Shown here piece after piece: positions 42,736 through 51,414 of a stretch of 64,000 nt of DNA. Numbering within the stretch: the stretch's first letter is position 1; every line of letters begins with the position of its first letter. The notes below the pieces were generated by a model that saw nothing but the letters and a program-made list of their open reading frames with translations, was not told the origin of the DNA and did no database searches. Origin of the DNA: Clostridia bacterium (GTDB taxonomy: Bacteria > Bacillota > Clostridia > Oscillospirales > QAKW01); NCBI GenBank assembly GCA_017937065.1, contig JAGBEI010000015.1, positions 1 through 64,000 on the forward strand. Direction: 5' to 3'. The translations under genes were made by a program, and so were the position numbers.

Positions 42736-42765
42736 ACCACTGTGCTTTGCCACAGTGGTTTTTGT
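42736..42765. terminator. 24-bp hairpin repeat, right copy, with T-run
   Basis: Identical to 41113-41136 but followed by TTTTTGTATTTG, so it is a functional-looking plus-strand terminator. It may be the original ispDF terminator, now 1.6 kb away. Confidence 0.7.
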
Positions 42766-42783
42766 ATTTGCCGGACAGACGGC

Positions 42784-43257
42784 TTACTGCTCCGATTTTA
42801 CGTATCCGCTTTCTTTAAGCGATTTTTCGGTGACGGCAAGTGACAGCCTTGAGCTGGAGCCGGTAAATTCCATCAGTCCCTTTTCGGAAAGGATATCAAG
42901 CGTTTCTTTCTCGGCGGGGATTACAGCGTTTATTGTATATACGCCGTCTGTTAAATCGTCTGTGCAGGTGACCCCTTCGATTCCGGCATATACATCGGTT
43001 ATGGAGGTTTTGAAGACATCTTTAAGGCTTGTTATCTCATCTTCGCCGAAATCAGAAAAATTCAGCTTCATATTTTCCGTTATCTGATAAATTATATCGC
43101 CCTTTGCATTGAATGTCAGGGTTTCCGTCACCTTTATGCCGTTTACCTCGTTTTCATTGATGTATACCGCAACCCGCTCTCCCGCACAGGCGGAAACCGA
43201 TACAAGCATGCAGAGCGCGGCGATAACCGTAATAACTTTTAATACTGTCTTTTTCAT
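42784..43257 (-). CDS. DUF1307-like lipoprotein
   Basis: A 157-residue lipoprotein with signal peptide and lipobox VSAC (Cys24). The mature part (ETLTFNAKGDIIYQITENMKL, core LTFNAKGDIIYQITEN; then IEGVTCTDDLTDG) resembles the YehR/DUF1307 family of small secreted lipoproteins of unknown function. The preceding SD is GGAGAAG. It is followed on the same strand by no further gene before the hairpin copy. Confidence 0.75.
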   Translation of the reverse strand: MKKTVLKVITVIAALCMLVSVSACAGERVAVYINENEVNGIKVTETLTFNAKGDIIYQITENMKLNFSDFGEDEITSLKDVFKTSITDVYAGIEGVTCTDDLTDGVYTINAVIPAEKETLDILSEKGLMEFTGSSSRLSLAVTEKSLKESGYVKSEQ

Positions 43258-43333
43258 GACCTTCTCCTTATCTATGGGCGTATTTATAACAGTGTGCGCC
43301 CGTTTGTTATATTTTAAATGAATTTTGCTTATT

Positions 43334-43972
43334 TTATGAGCTTGAGCTCTGATTTTTTGACGCGCGCTGAATTATGGTTCCGAGCTTTGTCGATTTCAGC
43401 CGTGACCAAAGCGCGATTATAATCTGTGCAGGTATGCCTATCACGAATGTAAGCCAGATATTTTCAAACGAAAGAATAAGGCAGAGTGATAAAAGCGTTG
43501 ACCACATGAGAACCGAAATAATAACAAAGTTCAGCGTATGTCTCCCCCATATTGAGTTGAAAACAAGCAGAACAATACAGGAAACTGGTATGGCGACAAT
43601 GTATGCGAGCCATATTTTGGACAGTGTTTCAAGCGATAAGCGCAGAAGTACAAACGCTATCGTTGCGACAAGCCAAACCACCGATACGGCAAGCAGCGTT
43701 ATAATCAGTCTGTTTTTCCGTATTATTTTTGCCGCGTCCTCAGACTGAATCTGAGGCTTGTGGTCGCTGCTCAAAAGGTAGTCCACTCCGACGCCGTACA
43801 TGTCGGCAAGCTGTTTTAGCACCTGCACATCAGGAAGTGATTCTCCGCGCTCCCATTTGGAAACTGCCTTGTCAGAATAGTTCAGCCGATTTGCAAGCTC
43901 TCCCTGTGTGAGACCGGCCGACGTTCTCAGGGCTTTGAGGTTTTCGGCAACGATGCTTTTGAGCTCATCCAA
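43334..43972 (-). CDS. XRE regulator with membrane domain
   Basis: A 212-residue protein. An N-terminal Cro/C1 helix-turn-helix (LRTSAGLTQGELANRLNYSDKAVSKWERGES; core LTQGELANRLNYSDKAVSKW) is joined to four or five hydrophobic segments (about 90-200). This layout is common in Firmicutes, where membrane-tethered regulators sit beside transport or envelope genes. It is 76 nt upstream of the DUF1307 lipoprotein in the same orientation and may regulate it. Confidence 0.85.
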   Translation of the reverse strand: MDELKSIVAENLKALRTSAGLTQGELANRLNYSDKAVSKWERGESLPDVQVLKQLADMYGVGVDYLLSSDHKPQIQSEDAAKIIRKNRLIITLLAVSVVWLVATIAFVLLRLSLETLSKIWLAYIVAIPVSCIVLLVFNSIWGRHTLNFVIISVLMWSTLLSLCLILSFENIWLTFVIGIPAQIIIALWSRLKSTKLGTIIQRASKNQSSSS

Positions 43973-44049
43973 TTAATACGCCTCCTTTCTGCCTGAATAC
44001 AAATATATTACAGTATAACATAAAGTTATTCGTCTTTCAACCGTTTTTT

Positions 44050-44080
44050 AAGCTCATTCTACTGCGGGTAGAATGAGCTT
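44050..44080. promoter_or_regulatory. 13-bp inverted repeat upstream of the XRE-membrane gene
   Basis: AAGCTCATTCTAC and its perfect complement around a 5-nt loop, without a T-run on either strand. Its position between the divergent XRE-membrane and DMT genes makes an operator possible. It also contains no intact AAGCTT. Confidence 0.4.
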
Positions 44081-44200
44081 TTCGGTCGGTAGAGCTGTTC
44101 TTCCCGTAAAAAACGGAGTTTTATTTAATTATATAGACAACGCTTATGCATGATGATATAATACTGAATTGTATATCGGATTTAAAAATGGGGGAAACAT

Positions 44201-45091
44201 GTGAAAAAACATTCATTGCTTATTATTGCGGGCGCGTCGTTTTGGGGAGTTATGGGCATATTCAGCCGCAGCGCCGAGAAAATGGGCTTTTCAACGCTTG
44301 AAGCCGCCGCTTTGCGCATAATCTGGGCAGCTTTGCTGCTGTCTGCAATAATGCTTATAAAGGATAAATCCGCGTTCAGGGTTCGCCTGCGCGACCTCCC
44401 GTTGCTTGCCGTAACGGGGATTGTTTCAATATTCGCGATGTCGTTTTTCTATCTCAGCGCAATTTCCGCGGCATCTATGTCTGTGGCTGCAATACTGCTC
44501 TATACGGCGCCCTTTTTTGTGACGGCGGCGTCTGCCGTAATCTATAAGGAACGGATAACGCCGAAAACCGCGTCGGCGCTTTTGCTTGCGTTTTTGGGCT
44601 GCGTACTGATTGCCGGGGTCGGAGGGAATGTGACGCCTGCCGGTCTTTTTTACGGGCTTATGGCGGGGATTACATATGCGTCTTACAGCATTTTCGGCAA
44701 AAAGGCGCTTGAGCGTTACAGTGCGTATACCGTAACCCTGTGGGCGTTTATTTTTGCGGCACTGTCCGCGCTTTTTGCCGTAAATCCGGTATCGTTGATT
44801 TCAAAGACGGTACAGGGCGGCGCGGGCGCGTTTGCGCTGACGCTTGCCATGGGGCTTGTGACTGCCGTTATACCGTTTTTGCTGTATACACTGGGGCTTG
44901 TCGGAACGCAGGCGGGAAAGGCATCTGTTATGGCTACCGCCGAGCCGATGGTTGCAACGCTGGCGGGTATGCTGGTGTTCGGCGAGATACCCGGTATTGT
45001 TTCGGTTGTCGGAATGCTGCTTGTCATTTTTGCGATTGCGCTGCTGAATAATTTCGGTCGCCGGGACCTGAATTTTAAAGCGGAAAAATAA
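44201..45091 (+). CDS. EamA/DMT-family transporter
   Basis: A 296-residue protein with ten hydrophobic segments in two EamA repeats (ASFWGVMGIFSRSAEKMGFS, core FWGVMGIFSR; GLMAGITYASYSIFGKKALERY, core GITYASYSIFGKKAL). It exports or imports small metabolites; the substrate is unknown. The start is GTG 44201 with GGGGGA upstream. Confidence 0.9.
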   Translation: MKKHSLLIIAGASFWGVMGIFSRSAEKMGFSTLEAAALRIIWAALLLSAIMLIKDKSAFRVRLRDLPLLAVTGIVSIFAMSFFYLSAISAASMSVAAILLYTAPFFVTAASAVIYKERITPKTASALLLAFLGCVLIAGVGGNVTPAGLFYGLMAGITYASYSIFGKKALERYSAYTVTLWAFIFAALSALFAVNPVSLISKTVQGGAGAFALTLAMGLVTAVIPFLLYTLGLVGTQAGKASVMATAEPMVATLAGMLVFGEIPGIVSVVGMLLVIFAIALLNNFGRRDLNFKAEK

Positions 45092-45298
45092 AAGAGCAGG
45101 ATATTCAATGCCTTATAAGCAAGTAATTCGGAAACATTATCGGACAGTGCAAAGGGGACTGTAAAAGACATATACCGAAAAAAATTATGGTTTTCTGTGT
45201 TTTTTAATTTTCTTATTTATTGATAAACCACCTTTGAAGTACAATTATGATAGTAACTTAAAGGTGATTTTCAGGATGAATAAAAAATATTTAATACA
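45092..45298. other. AT-rich intergenic stretch upstream of the R-M locus
   Basis: No gene here. GGGGACTGTAAAAGACATAT (about 45154) is reminiscent of an insertion-sequence end, but no partner end or transposase is present. ACCTTTGAAG / CTTAAAGGT (about 45230-45264) forms a weak inverted repeat. The base composition drops sharply from here, marking the edge of the acquired R-M segment. Confidence 0.35.
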
Positions 45299-45327
45299 TT
45301 GAAATACTCTTGAAGTTATGATATAAT
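45299..45327 (+). promoter_or_regulatory. Promoter of the HaeIII-like R-M locus
   Basis: TTGAAA (45299-45304), 17 nt, TATAAT (45322-45327). It precedes the decayed controller gene and the fused methyltransferase-endonuclease. Confidence 0.7.
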
Positions 45328-45359
45328 AATTGCCGAGATTTGTGAAAGCAAGAGGCACT

Positions 45360-45553
45360 ATGGCAGTAACTTATAACAAATTATTTCACCATGTTGTATA
45401 TCGAAAAATATTAAATATACAGCTTTTTGAACGAGCCTGTATAGGTTTCAATATTATCATATATGTTTATATATTGGAAGAAGATGAAGTGAAAAAAGTC
45501 TGCATATGTTGAATAGCGTCGTATATATCAATACAAACAAAAATCTAATGTAA
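45360..45553 (+). pseudogene. Frameshifted XRE controller-like gene
   Basis: The frame opens MAVTYNKLFHHVVYRK, as do small Cro/C1 regulators commonly found beside cytosine-5 methyltransferases (typically MAVSYNKLFHLL...). It stops after 50 residues (KKVCIC, TGA 45510-45512). The -1 frame then continues [14 protein letters not shown] to TAA 45551-45553, resembling the expected C-terminal LNC-x-V-x-DI end. So one indel near 45505-45510 appears to have broken a gene of about 65 codons. Several recognition-helix residues also look unusual (IGFNIIIYVYILEE), consistent with decay. GCAAGAGG is a poor ribosome binding site. Confidence 0.55.
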
Positions 45554-45567
45554 AAAGGGGTATATAC

Positions 45568-47586
45568 ATGAATGTTATTAGTTTATTCTGCGGTTGTGGC
45601 GGATTGGACTTGGGCTTTGAAAGAGCCGGATTTAATATTCCGGTTGCAAATGAATTCGACCCGACTATTTATGAAACTTTCAAGGTAAATCATCCAAAAA
45701 CACATCTTATTGAAGGTGATGTTAGACAGATTACCAAAGATGATATTATACCTTTTATTTTCGGTGAAGTTGACGGTATTATTGGCGGACCTCCTTGCCA
45801 GTCTTGGTCAGAAGCAGGATCTTTGAGAGGAATTGAGGACGCAAGAGGTCGGTTATTCTATGATTACATAAGAATCCTGAAGGAATTTAAGCCAAAATTC
45901 TTTTTGGCTGAAAATGTAAGCGGTATGCTGGCAAACAGGCACAGCGAAGCGGTGCAAAATATTATTAGCTTATTTGAAGAAGCAGAATATGATGTTTCTC
46001 TCACGCTTGTAAATGCTAAAGATTACGGGGTTGCTGAAGAACGAAAACGTGTATTCTATATTGGATTTAGAAAAGATTTGGGTATTGACTTTGTGTTTCC
46101 GAAAGGTTCAACCACAGAAGATGATAAGAAAATTACTTTGAGGGATATAATTTGGGATTTAAAGGAAACAGCCGTTCCTGCTGCTGAAAAAAACCATCAT
46201 AATCCAGCAGCAATCAATAACAATGAATATTATATTGGAGCATTTTCTCCGATATTCATGAGTCGTAACAGAGTAAAAAGCTGGGATGAGCAGGCATTTA
46301 CAGTTCAAGCGTCGGGGCGGCAGTGCCAACTTCATCCTCAAGCGCCGAAAATGGTTAAATTTGATAAAAACGATTATCGTTTTGTTGAGGGAAGCGAACA
46401 TCTCTATCGTCGAATGTCTATTCGTGAGGTAGCAAGAGTTCAGGGATTCCCGGATGACTTCCGGTTTGTTTACAAAGAAACCAACAATGCATATAAAATG
46501 ATTGGAAATGCTGTGCCGGTAAATCTTGCTTACGAGATTGCAACGGCAATAAAGATGTTTTTACAAGGAGAAGGAGATAAGGTTATCGGTATAGATACAG
46601 AAGAAAAAAAGTCAGGAGGTAAGAAAATGAGTACAAACAGTAATGATTATGGGCGAGCATACGAATATGCTTGGATTGCTGCGTTATTTAAAACACTCAA
46701 TCCTATTAGAAAAACAAGCATTATATGTAATTCAAGTCTGGATGCAAATAAAAGGGCTTGGAACGCTGTAAGTCAGGAAAAACGAGATTTGTTTACTGTT
46801 TCTGCTGATGCTGCTGTAAATGCAATATTAGAACTTGAGCCTCGTATGGAAGAAAACAATGGAGATACATTGTTTCTCGAGTTTCAAAAAGATGAATCCG
46901 GTGAGACTGGCGACGTTCGGGACATTGTTATCCGCAGAGATGATATTGAATGGGAAGTTGGATTGAGTATTAAACATAACCATGCGGCGGTCAAGCATAG
47001 TCGATTGAGTCATGTTTTGGACTTTGGAAACGAGTGGTATGGTATTCCGTGCAGTAATAAGTATTGGAATGACGTTAAACCTGTCTTCGATATGTTGGAG
47101 AGGGAGAAAAACTGCGGTACAAATTGGTCTGATTTGCATGATAAGGAAGACGATGTTTATGTTCCTTTATTACAGGCGTTTTTAGATGAAGTAGAATATT
47201 CTTATAATAAAGATCCTAATGTAGCAATCAGAATGTTTGAGTACTTGGTTGGTATCAAAGACTATCATAAGATTGTCAGCCACGACAGTAAGAGAATGAC
47301 TTTAATTCATACGTTCAATCTTCATGGTACATTGAACAAGCCGGGTCGCATTAAGGTATCCGCTTTTGAAGTTCCGACAGCAGACACGCCTACAGAAATA
47401 ATTTCTATGAGATTCAAAATAGGAAGCAGAACAACGGTTGAAATTTATATGGATAATGGTTGGGCATTCAGTTTTAGAATTCATAGTGCAAGTAATCGAG
47501 TTCAGCCGAGCTTGAAATTTGATGTTCAGTTTATCTCGACGCCTGTTTCGGTCATGAATATTGAATGCAAGTGGAATAGAAAATAA
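45568..47586 (+). CDS. Fused HaeIII-type cytosine-5 methyltransferase and restriction endonuclease
   Basis: A single 672-residue frame. Residues 1-353 are a C5-cytosine methyltransferase: motif [15 protein letters not shown], catalytic GGPPCQSW (Cys77), ENV (115-117), motif [14 protein letters not shown], motif X IGNAVP (312-317). Residues 354-672 are a HaeIII-family endonuclease. GRAYEYAWI, the [15 protein letters not shown] segment, [20 protein letters not shown] and [14 protein letters not shown] match R.HaeIII, and [21 protein letters not shown] also does. A D-E-x-K style active site is plausible at residues 452, 463 and 469. M.HaeIII and R.HaeIII are 330 and 318 residues and separate; here the stop codon between them is missing. 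GGCC is the inferred target. AAGGGG precedes the ATG. Confidence 0.9.
   Translation: MNVISLFCGCGGLDLGFERAGFNIPVANEFDPTIYETFKVNHPKTHLIEGDVRQITKDDIIPFIFGEVDGIIGGPPCQSWSEAGSLRGIEDARGRLFYDYIRILKEFKPKFFLAENVSGMLANRHSEAVQNIISLFEEAEYDVSLTLVNAKDYGVAEERKRVFYIGFRKDLGIDFVFPKGSTTEDDKKITLRDIIWDLKETAVPAAEKNHHNPAAINNNEYYIGAFSPIFMSRNRVKSWDEQAFTVQASGRQCQLHPQAPKMVKFDKNDYRFVEGSEHLYRRMSIREVARVQGFPDDFRFVYKETNNAYKMIGNAVPVNLAYEIATAIKMFLQGEGDKVIGIDTEEKKSGGKKMSTNSNDYGRAYEYAWIAALFKTLNPIRKTSIICNSSLDANKRAWNAVSQEKRDLFTVSADAAVNAILELEPRMEENNGDTLFLEFQKDESGETGDVRDIVIRRDDIEWEVGLSIKHNHAAVKHSRLSHVLDFGNEWYGIPCSNKYWNDVKPVFDMLEREKNCGTNWSDLHDKEDDVYVPLLQAFLDEVEYSYNKDPNVAIRMFEYLVGIKDYHKIVSHDSKRMTLIHTFNLHGTLNKPGRIKVSAFEVPTADTPTEIISMRFKIGSRTTVEIYMDNGWAFSFRIHSASNRVQPSLKFDVQFISTPVSVMNIECKWNRK
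46614..46629 (+). promoter_or_regulatory. Internal Shine-Dalgarno and ATG for the endonuclease half
   Basis: AGGAGG (46614-46619), 7-nt spacer, ATG (46627-46629), in frame with the methyltransferase at codon 354. Initiation here would give a 319-residue endonuclease, almost exactly the length of R.HaeIII. This is the relic, or still active, start of the separate endonuclease gene. Confidence 0.75.
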
Positions 47587-47597
47587 ATATCTGAGCC

Positions 47598-47640
47598 AAA
47601 AGCGATTAGTTGTGTACTCAATTAGTCGCTTTTGTGTTTT
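47598..47640 (+). terminator. Terminator of the HaeIII-like locus
   Basis: A 15-bp stem with two wobble pairs (47598-47612 with 47619-47633), then TGTGTTTTG. Confidence 0.75.
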
Positions 47641-47746
47641 GAAAGATTATTTTACACAGCAGAAATGTTTCCCTGTCTATAGATATAACAAGCATATGTT
47701 TTTTATATAAAAATTCAAACCTGCAGTACTATTGTTTGCCCACTTA

Positions 47747-47783
47747 AAAAGGTGTAACCTCAAAACGAGGTTACACCTTTTCT
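47747..47783. terminator. Terminator of the ADP-ribosylglycohydrolase gene
   Basis: A perfect 15-bp stem (47747-47761 with 47767-47781), AAAAGGTGTAACCTC and its complement, with T/A flanks on both strands. It probably serves the minus-strand gene ending at 47838. Confidence 0.8.
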
Positions 47784-47837
47784 TGCATAGAAATTACTTA
47801 CTATAAACCTTGCCCGTTTATATCCTGCTCTTTTGTA

Positions 47838-49319
47838 TCAGCCCATAATATGAACGGGTAAAAACATAGGCGTCGGGCGGTGGGGGCACTTGATTTGGAT
47901 TACAATATCATTGTCTGCACCGATTGTCTCGCCCGCCGTGATTGTAAAGCGGCACTCGCTTGTCTGTGATTTTCCGGTACGGAAGTTCATCAGCAGATTT
48001 TTGGGACAGTCAACGGTAAAGCCTTCGGGCAGAAACCATTTGACGTTGAGGTGCATCTGGTCGTTTGATTTATCGTCATGCTTTACGGTGATTTTTCCGC
48101 TGATGGTGCCCAGCGGCTTTATTGACGGCTCGCTGTCCAGCTCAACCATAGCCTCCGCATATACGCATTCGGTTGTTATTGAGTAGGGAGAACGCTTTGC
48201 AAGACTCTCAGCAAATTCACAGCCCTTCCAAGAGTTTATATCGAAATTGCCTGTCGATGTCGGCTCGTCTGTGATTGAAACCCATAAATCTGCCGACGGT
48301 CTGCTTTTGCTCTGCGTAAGCCTGAACCGTCTTTCCGAGTTGAGAGTTACGGGCAGTATCCGTTTTACAAGCTCCGTAAGGTCGGAGCATGAGGCAGGGA
48401 AGGATTGTGCTTCCTGACGAATGCAGACGGTCTTTATATCGTCGCCTATGTGGCGGCGCCAGTCGTCTGGAATTCCCTCATTTCCGTACATTATACCCAA
48501 AATCGAGCCGACGGTCGCCGCGGTGCAGTCGGTGTCGTCGCCGCAGTTTACGGCATAAAGCATGCTCTTTTTGAAGTCGCAGCCGCCGTAAAGCAGTCCG
48601 AGTACAACAAACGCCACATTGGCGGGCGCCTGGAACCAGCCCAAATCCTTGGAGTCCTCGACAATCGCATTCCTTGCGTCTTTCCAGTCCATGCCCTTTT
48701 CAAAGCAGTCCATGACAAGCCGGACGCTGCGCGAAACACGGCAGCTTTCGGGAATTTTGGAAAGACCTATCTCCAAAAGCTCGTTTATATTGTTGTTTAC
48801 GAAAGCCACGCTCTCCATTGCCGCAACAAATATCGCGGCGTATGTACCCTCGCCGAAGCCGTGGTCGACGCTGGCGTCTTCAAACGCCATGCGCATAGCG
48901 GTTTCGGGCATTGCCGGGAAGCAGCACGCCCATACCTCGGTGCGTATCCACGCGCCGTTGGAGTGCTTCCAGTCCTCGTTTAATACGCTGCCGGACATGG
49001 GCGGCAGAAATCCGTCCTGCATGTTGGCTTTGCATATTCCGTACTCGTTCCAGCAGGGACCGATATATGTCAGCCAGTATTCGCCCAGTACTTTGGAATT
49101 GATGTTTTTCGGGCCTCTTTCGTACAGCGCCTTAAGCCATACAAGCTGAAGGTCGAGGTCGTCGTTGGGCAGCGGCTTGCCCGCCTCGGTGACAAAGCCC
49201 GTCACGTTTAAAAGCTCGCGTTTTCCCTCATACGGTGCGCCGATGGTGCCGCCGATGTTTTTGCCTATCCAGCACGCGTTGATTTTGTCGTAGAGTTCTT
49301 CTCTGTTGAGTTTAATCAT
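47838..49319 (-). CDS. ADP-ribosylglycohydrolase family protein
   Basis: A 493-residue protein. The first 320 residues form the all-helical DraG/ARH fold. Metal-binding motifs are NDDLDLQLVWL near the N-terminus and NCGDDTDCTAATVGSILG about residue 255. IGGTIGAPYEG matches the start of the fold. The last 170 residues are beta-rich, an extra module with no obvious match. Such enzymes remove ADP-ribose from proteins or cleave ADP-ribosyl compounds; the target is not evident here. AGGAGG lies before the ATG. No partner ADP-ribosyltransferase is seen nearby. Confidence 0.85.
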   Translation of the reverse strand: MIKLNREELYDKINACWIGKNIGGTIGAPYEGKRELLNVTGFVTEAGKPLPNDDLDLQLVWLKALYERGPKNINSKVLGEYWLTYIGPCWNEYGICKANMQDGFLPPMSGSVLNEDWKHSNGAWIRTEVWACCFPAMPETAMRMAFEDASVDHGFGEGTYAAIFVAAMESVAFVNNNINELLEIGLSKIPESCRVSRSVRLVMDCFEKGMDWKDARNAIVEDSKDLGWFQAPANVAFVVLGLLYGGCDFKKSMLYAVNCGDDTDCTAATVGSILGIMYGNEGIPDDWRRHIGDDIKTVCIRQEAQSFPASCSDLTELVKRILPVTLNSERRFRLTQSKSRPSADLWVSITDEPTSTGNFDINSWKGCEFAESLAKRSPYSITTECVYAEAMVELDSEPSIKPLGTISGKITVKHDDKSNDQMHLNVKWFLPEGFTVDCPKNLLMNFRTGKSQTSECRFTITAGETIGADNDIVIQIKCPHRPTPMFLPVHIMG

Positions 49320-49475
49320 GGTAAATCCTCCTTTGCCTGATAGTCATATTATAGAAGAGCTTTTACTGCAAAACAAGGCACTGTTTTGATGAAAAACAGG
49401 TGCTTTTTTGATGTCTTTGTTATATTTTTAAAAAATGCGGGTAAACTTTGAACAAATATTAAGGAGGACGATAAA

Positions 49476-49910
49476 ATGAATAATGACGATACGATAAAGC
49501 TGCTTTGCGAGTGTGATGCGGGAATTAAAATGGGCGTTACCGCCATTGACGAGGTAATGGGCGGCGCTAAGAGCGATAAGATGCGCCAAAAGCTGTGCGA
49601 ATTCAAGTCGGAGCATGAAACACTCAAGGGCGAAACGGAGACCGAGCTTGTGAAAATGGGCGCGGATATAAAGGAACCGAGCGTTATGGCAAAGGGCATG
49701 TCCTGGATTAAGACAAATATGCAGATGGCGATGAATGAGTCGGATAAAACGATAGCGAATATTATGACCGACGGCTGTAACATGGGAATTAAAAATCTCA
49801 ATAAGTATCTGAACGAATACGGTGATGCCGACAGCGGCGCGCGCGGGATAGCAAAGCGCCTGATAGACCTTGAGGAGCGCATGACGCAGGAAATGAGCAG
49901 ATATCTGTAA
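49476..49910 (+). CDS. Small helical protein of unknown function
   Basis: A 144-residue protein, almost entirely helical by composition (LCECDAGIKMGVTAIDEVMG, SWIKTNMQMAMNESDKTIAN). It may be a four-helix bundle of the DUF2383/ferritin-like kind common in Clostridia, but I see no di-iron motif. AAGGAGGA precedes the ATG and a terminator follows. Function unknown. Confidence 0.7.
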   Translation: MNNDDTIKLLCECDAGIKMGVTAIDEVMGGAKSDKMRQKLCEFKSEHETLKGETETELVKMGADIKEPSVMAKGMSWIKTNMQMAMNESDKTIANIMTDGCNMGIKNLNKYLNEYGDADSGARGIAKRLIDLEERMTQEMSRYL

Positions 49911-49922
49911 ACCAATATGTAA

Positions 49923-49954
49923 AAAGCGGTACTTTAAGTACCGCTTTGTTTTTT
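49923..49954. terminator. Bidirectional terminator, perfect palindrome
   Basis: AAAGCGGTACTT and its exact complement (49923-49946), then TGTTTTTTAC. It lies between convergent genes. Confidence 0.85.
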
Positions 49955-50264
49955 ACTTTCCGCACTCCCGGCAGTCTACGTGACTTTTGCCGGTTCTTAC
50001 TTTAACGTCATAGCAAACGGGAACCTTTATAAAGAGGTTCTGGGCGATTACAACCCTGATTGTACCGTCGTGTGTGCATTCGCACTTGACTTCGGGGTCG
50101 CCGCAGCACTCAACTTCAACTTCGCCTACTTTTGCTGTCGGCTCAAACTCAACGGGAACTTTGACGTTGGTGTGAACTTTGGTCTCTCTCTCACAGCCGT
50201 CGCAGCCGCAGGGTTTTTCCGGGCGGTCGGGTCTGCGCTCGATTAAGTCGTTTTTGTATTCCAT
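49953..50264 (-). CDS. Cys-rich small protein, possible SPOCS/spore-coat-like domain
   Basis: A 103-residue protein. Cysteines come in clusters: KPCGCDGCE near residue 20, ECCGDPEVKCECTH in the middle and DCRECGK at the end. Between them IRVVIAQNLFIKVPVCYDVKV recalls the beta-strand pattern of DUF3794/SPOCS domains of spore-coat proteins (core AQNLFIKVPVCYDVKV). The link to spores is tentative. Start at ATG 50264 with GGAAGGA upstream; a seven-codon extension lacks a site. Confidence 0.6.
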   Translation of the reverse strand: MEYKNDLIERRPDRPEKPCGCDGCERETKVHTNVKVPVEFEPTAKVGEVEVECCGDPEVKCECTHDGTIRVVIAQNLFIKVPVCYDVKVRTGKSHVDCRECGK

Positions 50265-50379
50265 GATTTTTGTCCTTCCAAGCATATATATTTATCCCGT
50301 GTATACGGGATACATTACATTCTATGCCGGAACAAAAAAGGTGACCTTAATTTACTTTTTTACCGAAAAATCCGAAATA

Positions 50380-51414
50380 CTAAAAGCAGCGCCCGACTCT
50401 CTGCTTTTGGCACTGGGGGATTTTATCGCAGTGGTAGCAGATTTCGTTTTTGAGCTCCCTGCCTTCGAAAAAGTCGGATATATTCTGCGTTGTAACCTGC
50501 GCGATGTTATCCAGTGCGTCCTCTGTCAGATACGCCTGGTGTGAGGTTATGAGCACATTGGGCATGGACAGCAGCCGTGCAAGATTGTCGTCCTGCATGA
50601 TGTGTCCGGAGTTGTCCTCGAAAAATATGTCCGATTCCTCCTCGTAAACGTCAAGGCATGCGGCGCTTACCGTTTTTGCCTTTATCGCGTCTATAAGCGC
50701 CTCCGTTTCGATAAGCCCGCCGCGTGAGGTGTTGATGAGAACGACGCCCTTTTTCATTTTGGCAAGGCTTTCCCTGTTGATTATGTGGTCCGTTTCGTTT
50801 GTCAGCGGACAGTGCAGGGAGATTATGTCACTTTTGCCGAACAGCTCGTCCAGCTCAACGTAATTTATGTCTGATGCGTTGTCGGGGTACAGGTCGTATG
50901 CTATGACGTTCATGCGAAAGCCGCGGCAGATGTCTATAAAGATTTTTCCGATTTTCCCCGTGCCTATAACGCCCATTGTCTTTCCGTGCAGGTCAAAGCC
51001 GGTAAATCCGTTGAGCGAGAAGTTAAACTCGCGCGTGCGGTTATACGCCTTGTGAATTCTGCGTATGGAGGTCAGCAGCATTGCAATGGCATGCTCCGCC
51101 ACGGCGTAGGGCGAGTAAGCCGGCACCCGCAGAATGTGTATTTTCTTGTATGCGGCTTTTACGTCCACGTTGTTGAAGCCCGCGCAGCGCAGCGCGATAA
51201 TCTTTATGCCGTACTCGTACAGCTTTTCGATAACCTGCGCATTTAGATCGTCGTTTACGAATACGCATATGCCGTCGCAGCCGCGCGCCAGCTCCACTGT
51301 GTCAATGTCCAGCTTTGTTTCAAGATACTTAAATACTATGCAGTTCTTTCTGCCGTACAGGTCAAAGCCCGGTCTGTCATACGGCCGCGCGTCGAAAAAA
51401 GCAAATTTATACAT
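50380..51414 (-). CDS. D-2-hydroxyacid dehydrogenase (D-lactate dehydrogenase-like)
   Basis: A 344-residue NAD-dependent dehydrogenase. The cofactor loop is GVIGTGKIGKIF (about 148-159). Catalytic Arg lies in NTSRGGLIETEAL, and His in LITSHQAYLTEDAL. LRCAGFNNVD is a D-LDH hallmark, so pyruvate/D-lactate is the likely pair. The C-terminus carries an unusual four-Cys tail (ICYHCDKIPQCQKQRVGRC) that could bind a metal. TTAGGAGT precedes the ATG. The adjacent promoter region contains a TATTGT-GT-ACAATA inverted repeat. Confidence 0.88.
   Translation of the reverse strand: MYKFAFFDARPYDRPGFDLYGRKNCIVFKYLETKLDIDTVELARGCDGICVFVNDDLNAQVIEKLYEYGIKIIALRCAGFNNVDVKAAYKKIHILRVPAYSPYAVAEHAIAMLLTSIRRIHKAYNRTREFNFSLNGFTGFDLHGKTMGVIGTGKIGKIFIDICRGFRMNVIAYDLYPDNASDINYVELDELFGKSDIISLHCPLTNETDHIINRESLAKMKKGVVLINTSRGGLIETEALIDAIKAKTVSAACLDVYEEESDIFFEDNSGHIMQDDNLARLLSMPNVLITSHQAYLTEDALDNIAQVTTQNISDFFEGRELKNEICYHCDKIPQCQKQRVGRCF

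Noticed and set aside
45092-45298. Insertion-sequence end (GGGGACTGTAAAAG)
   Set aside because: Only one candidate end, no transposase and no matching inverted end within several kb.
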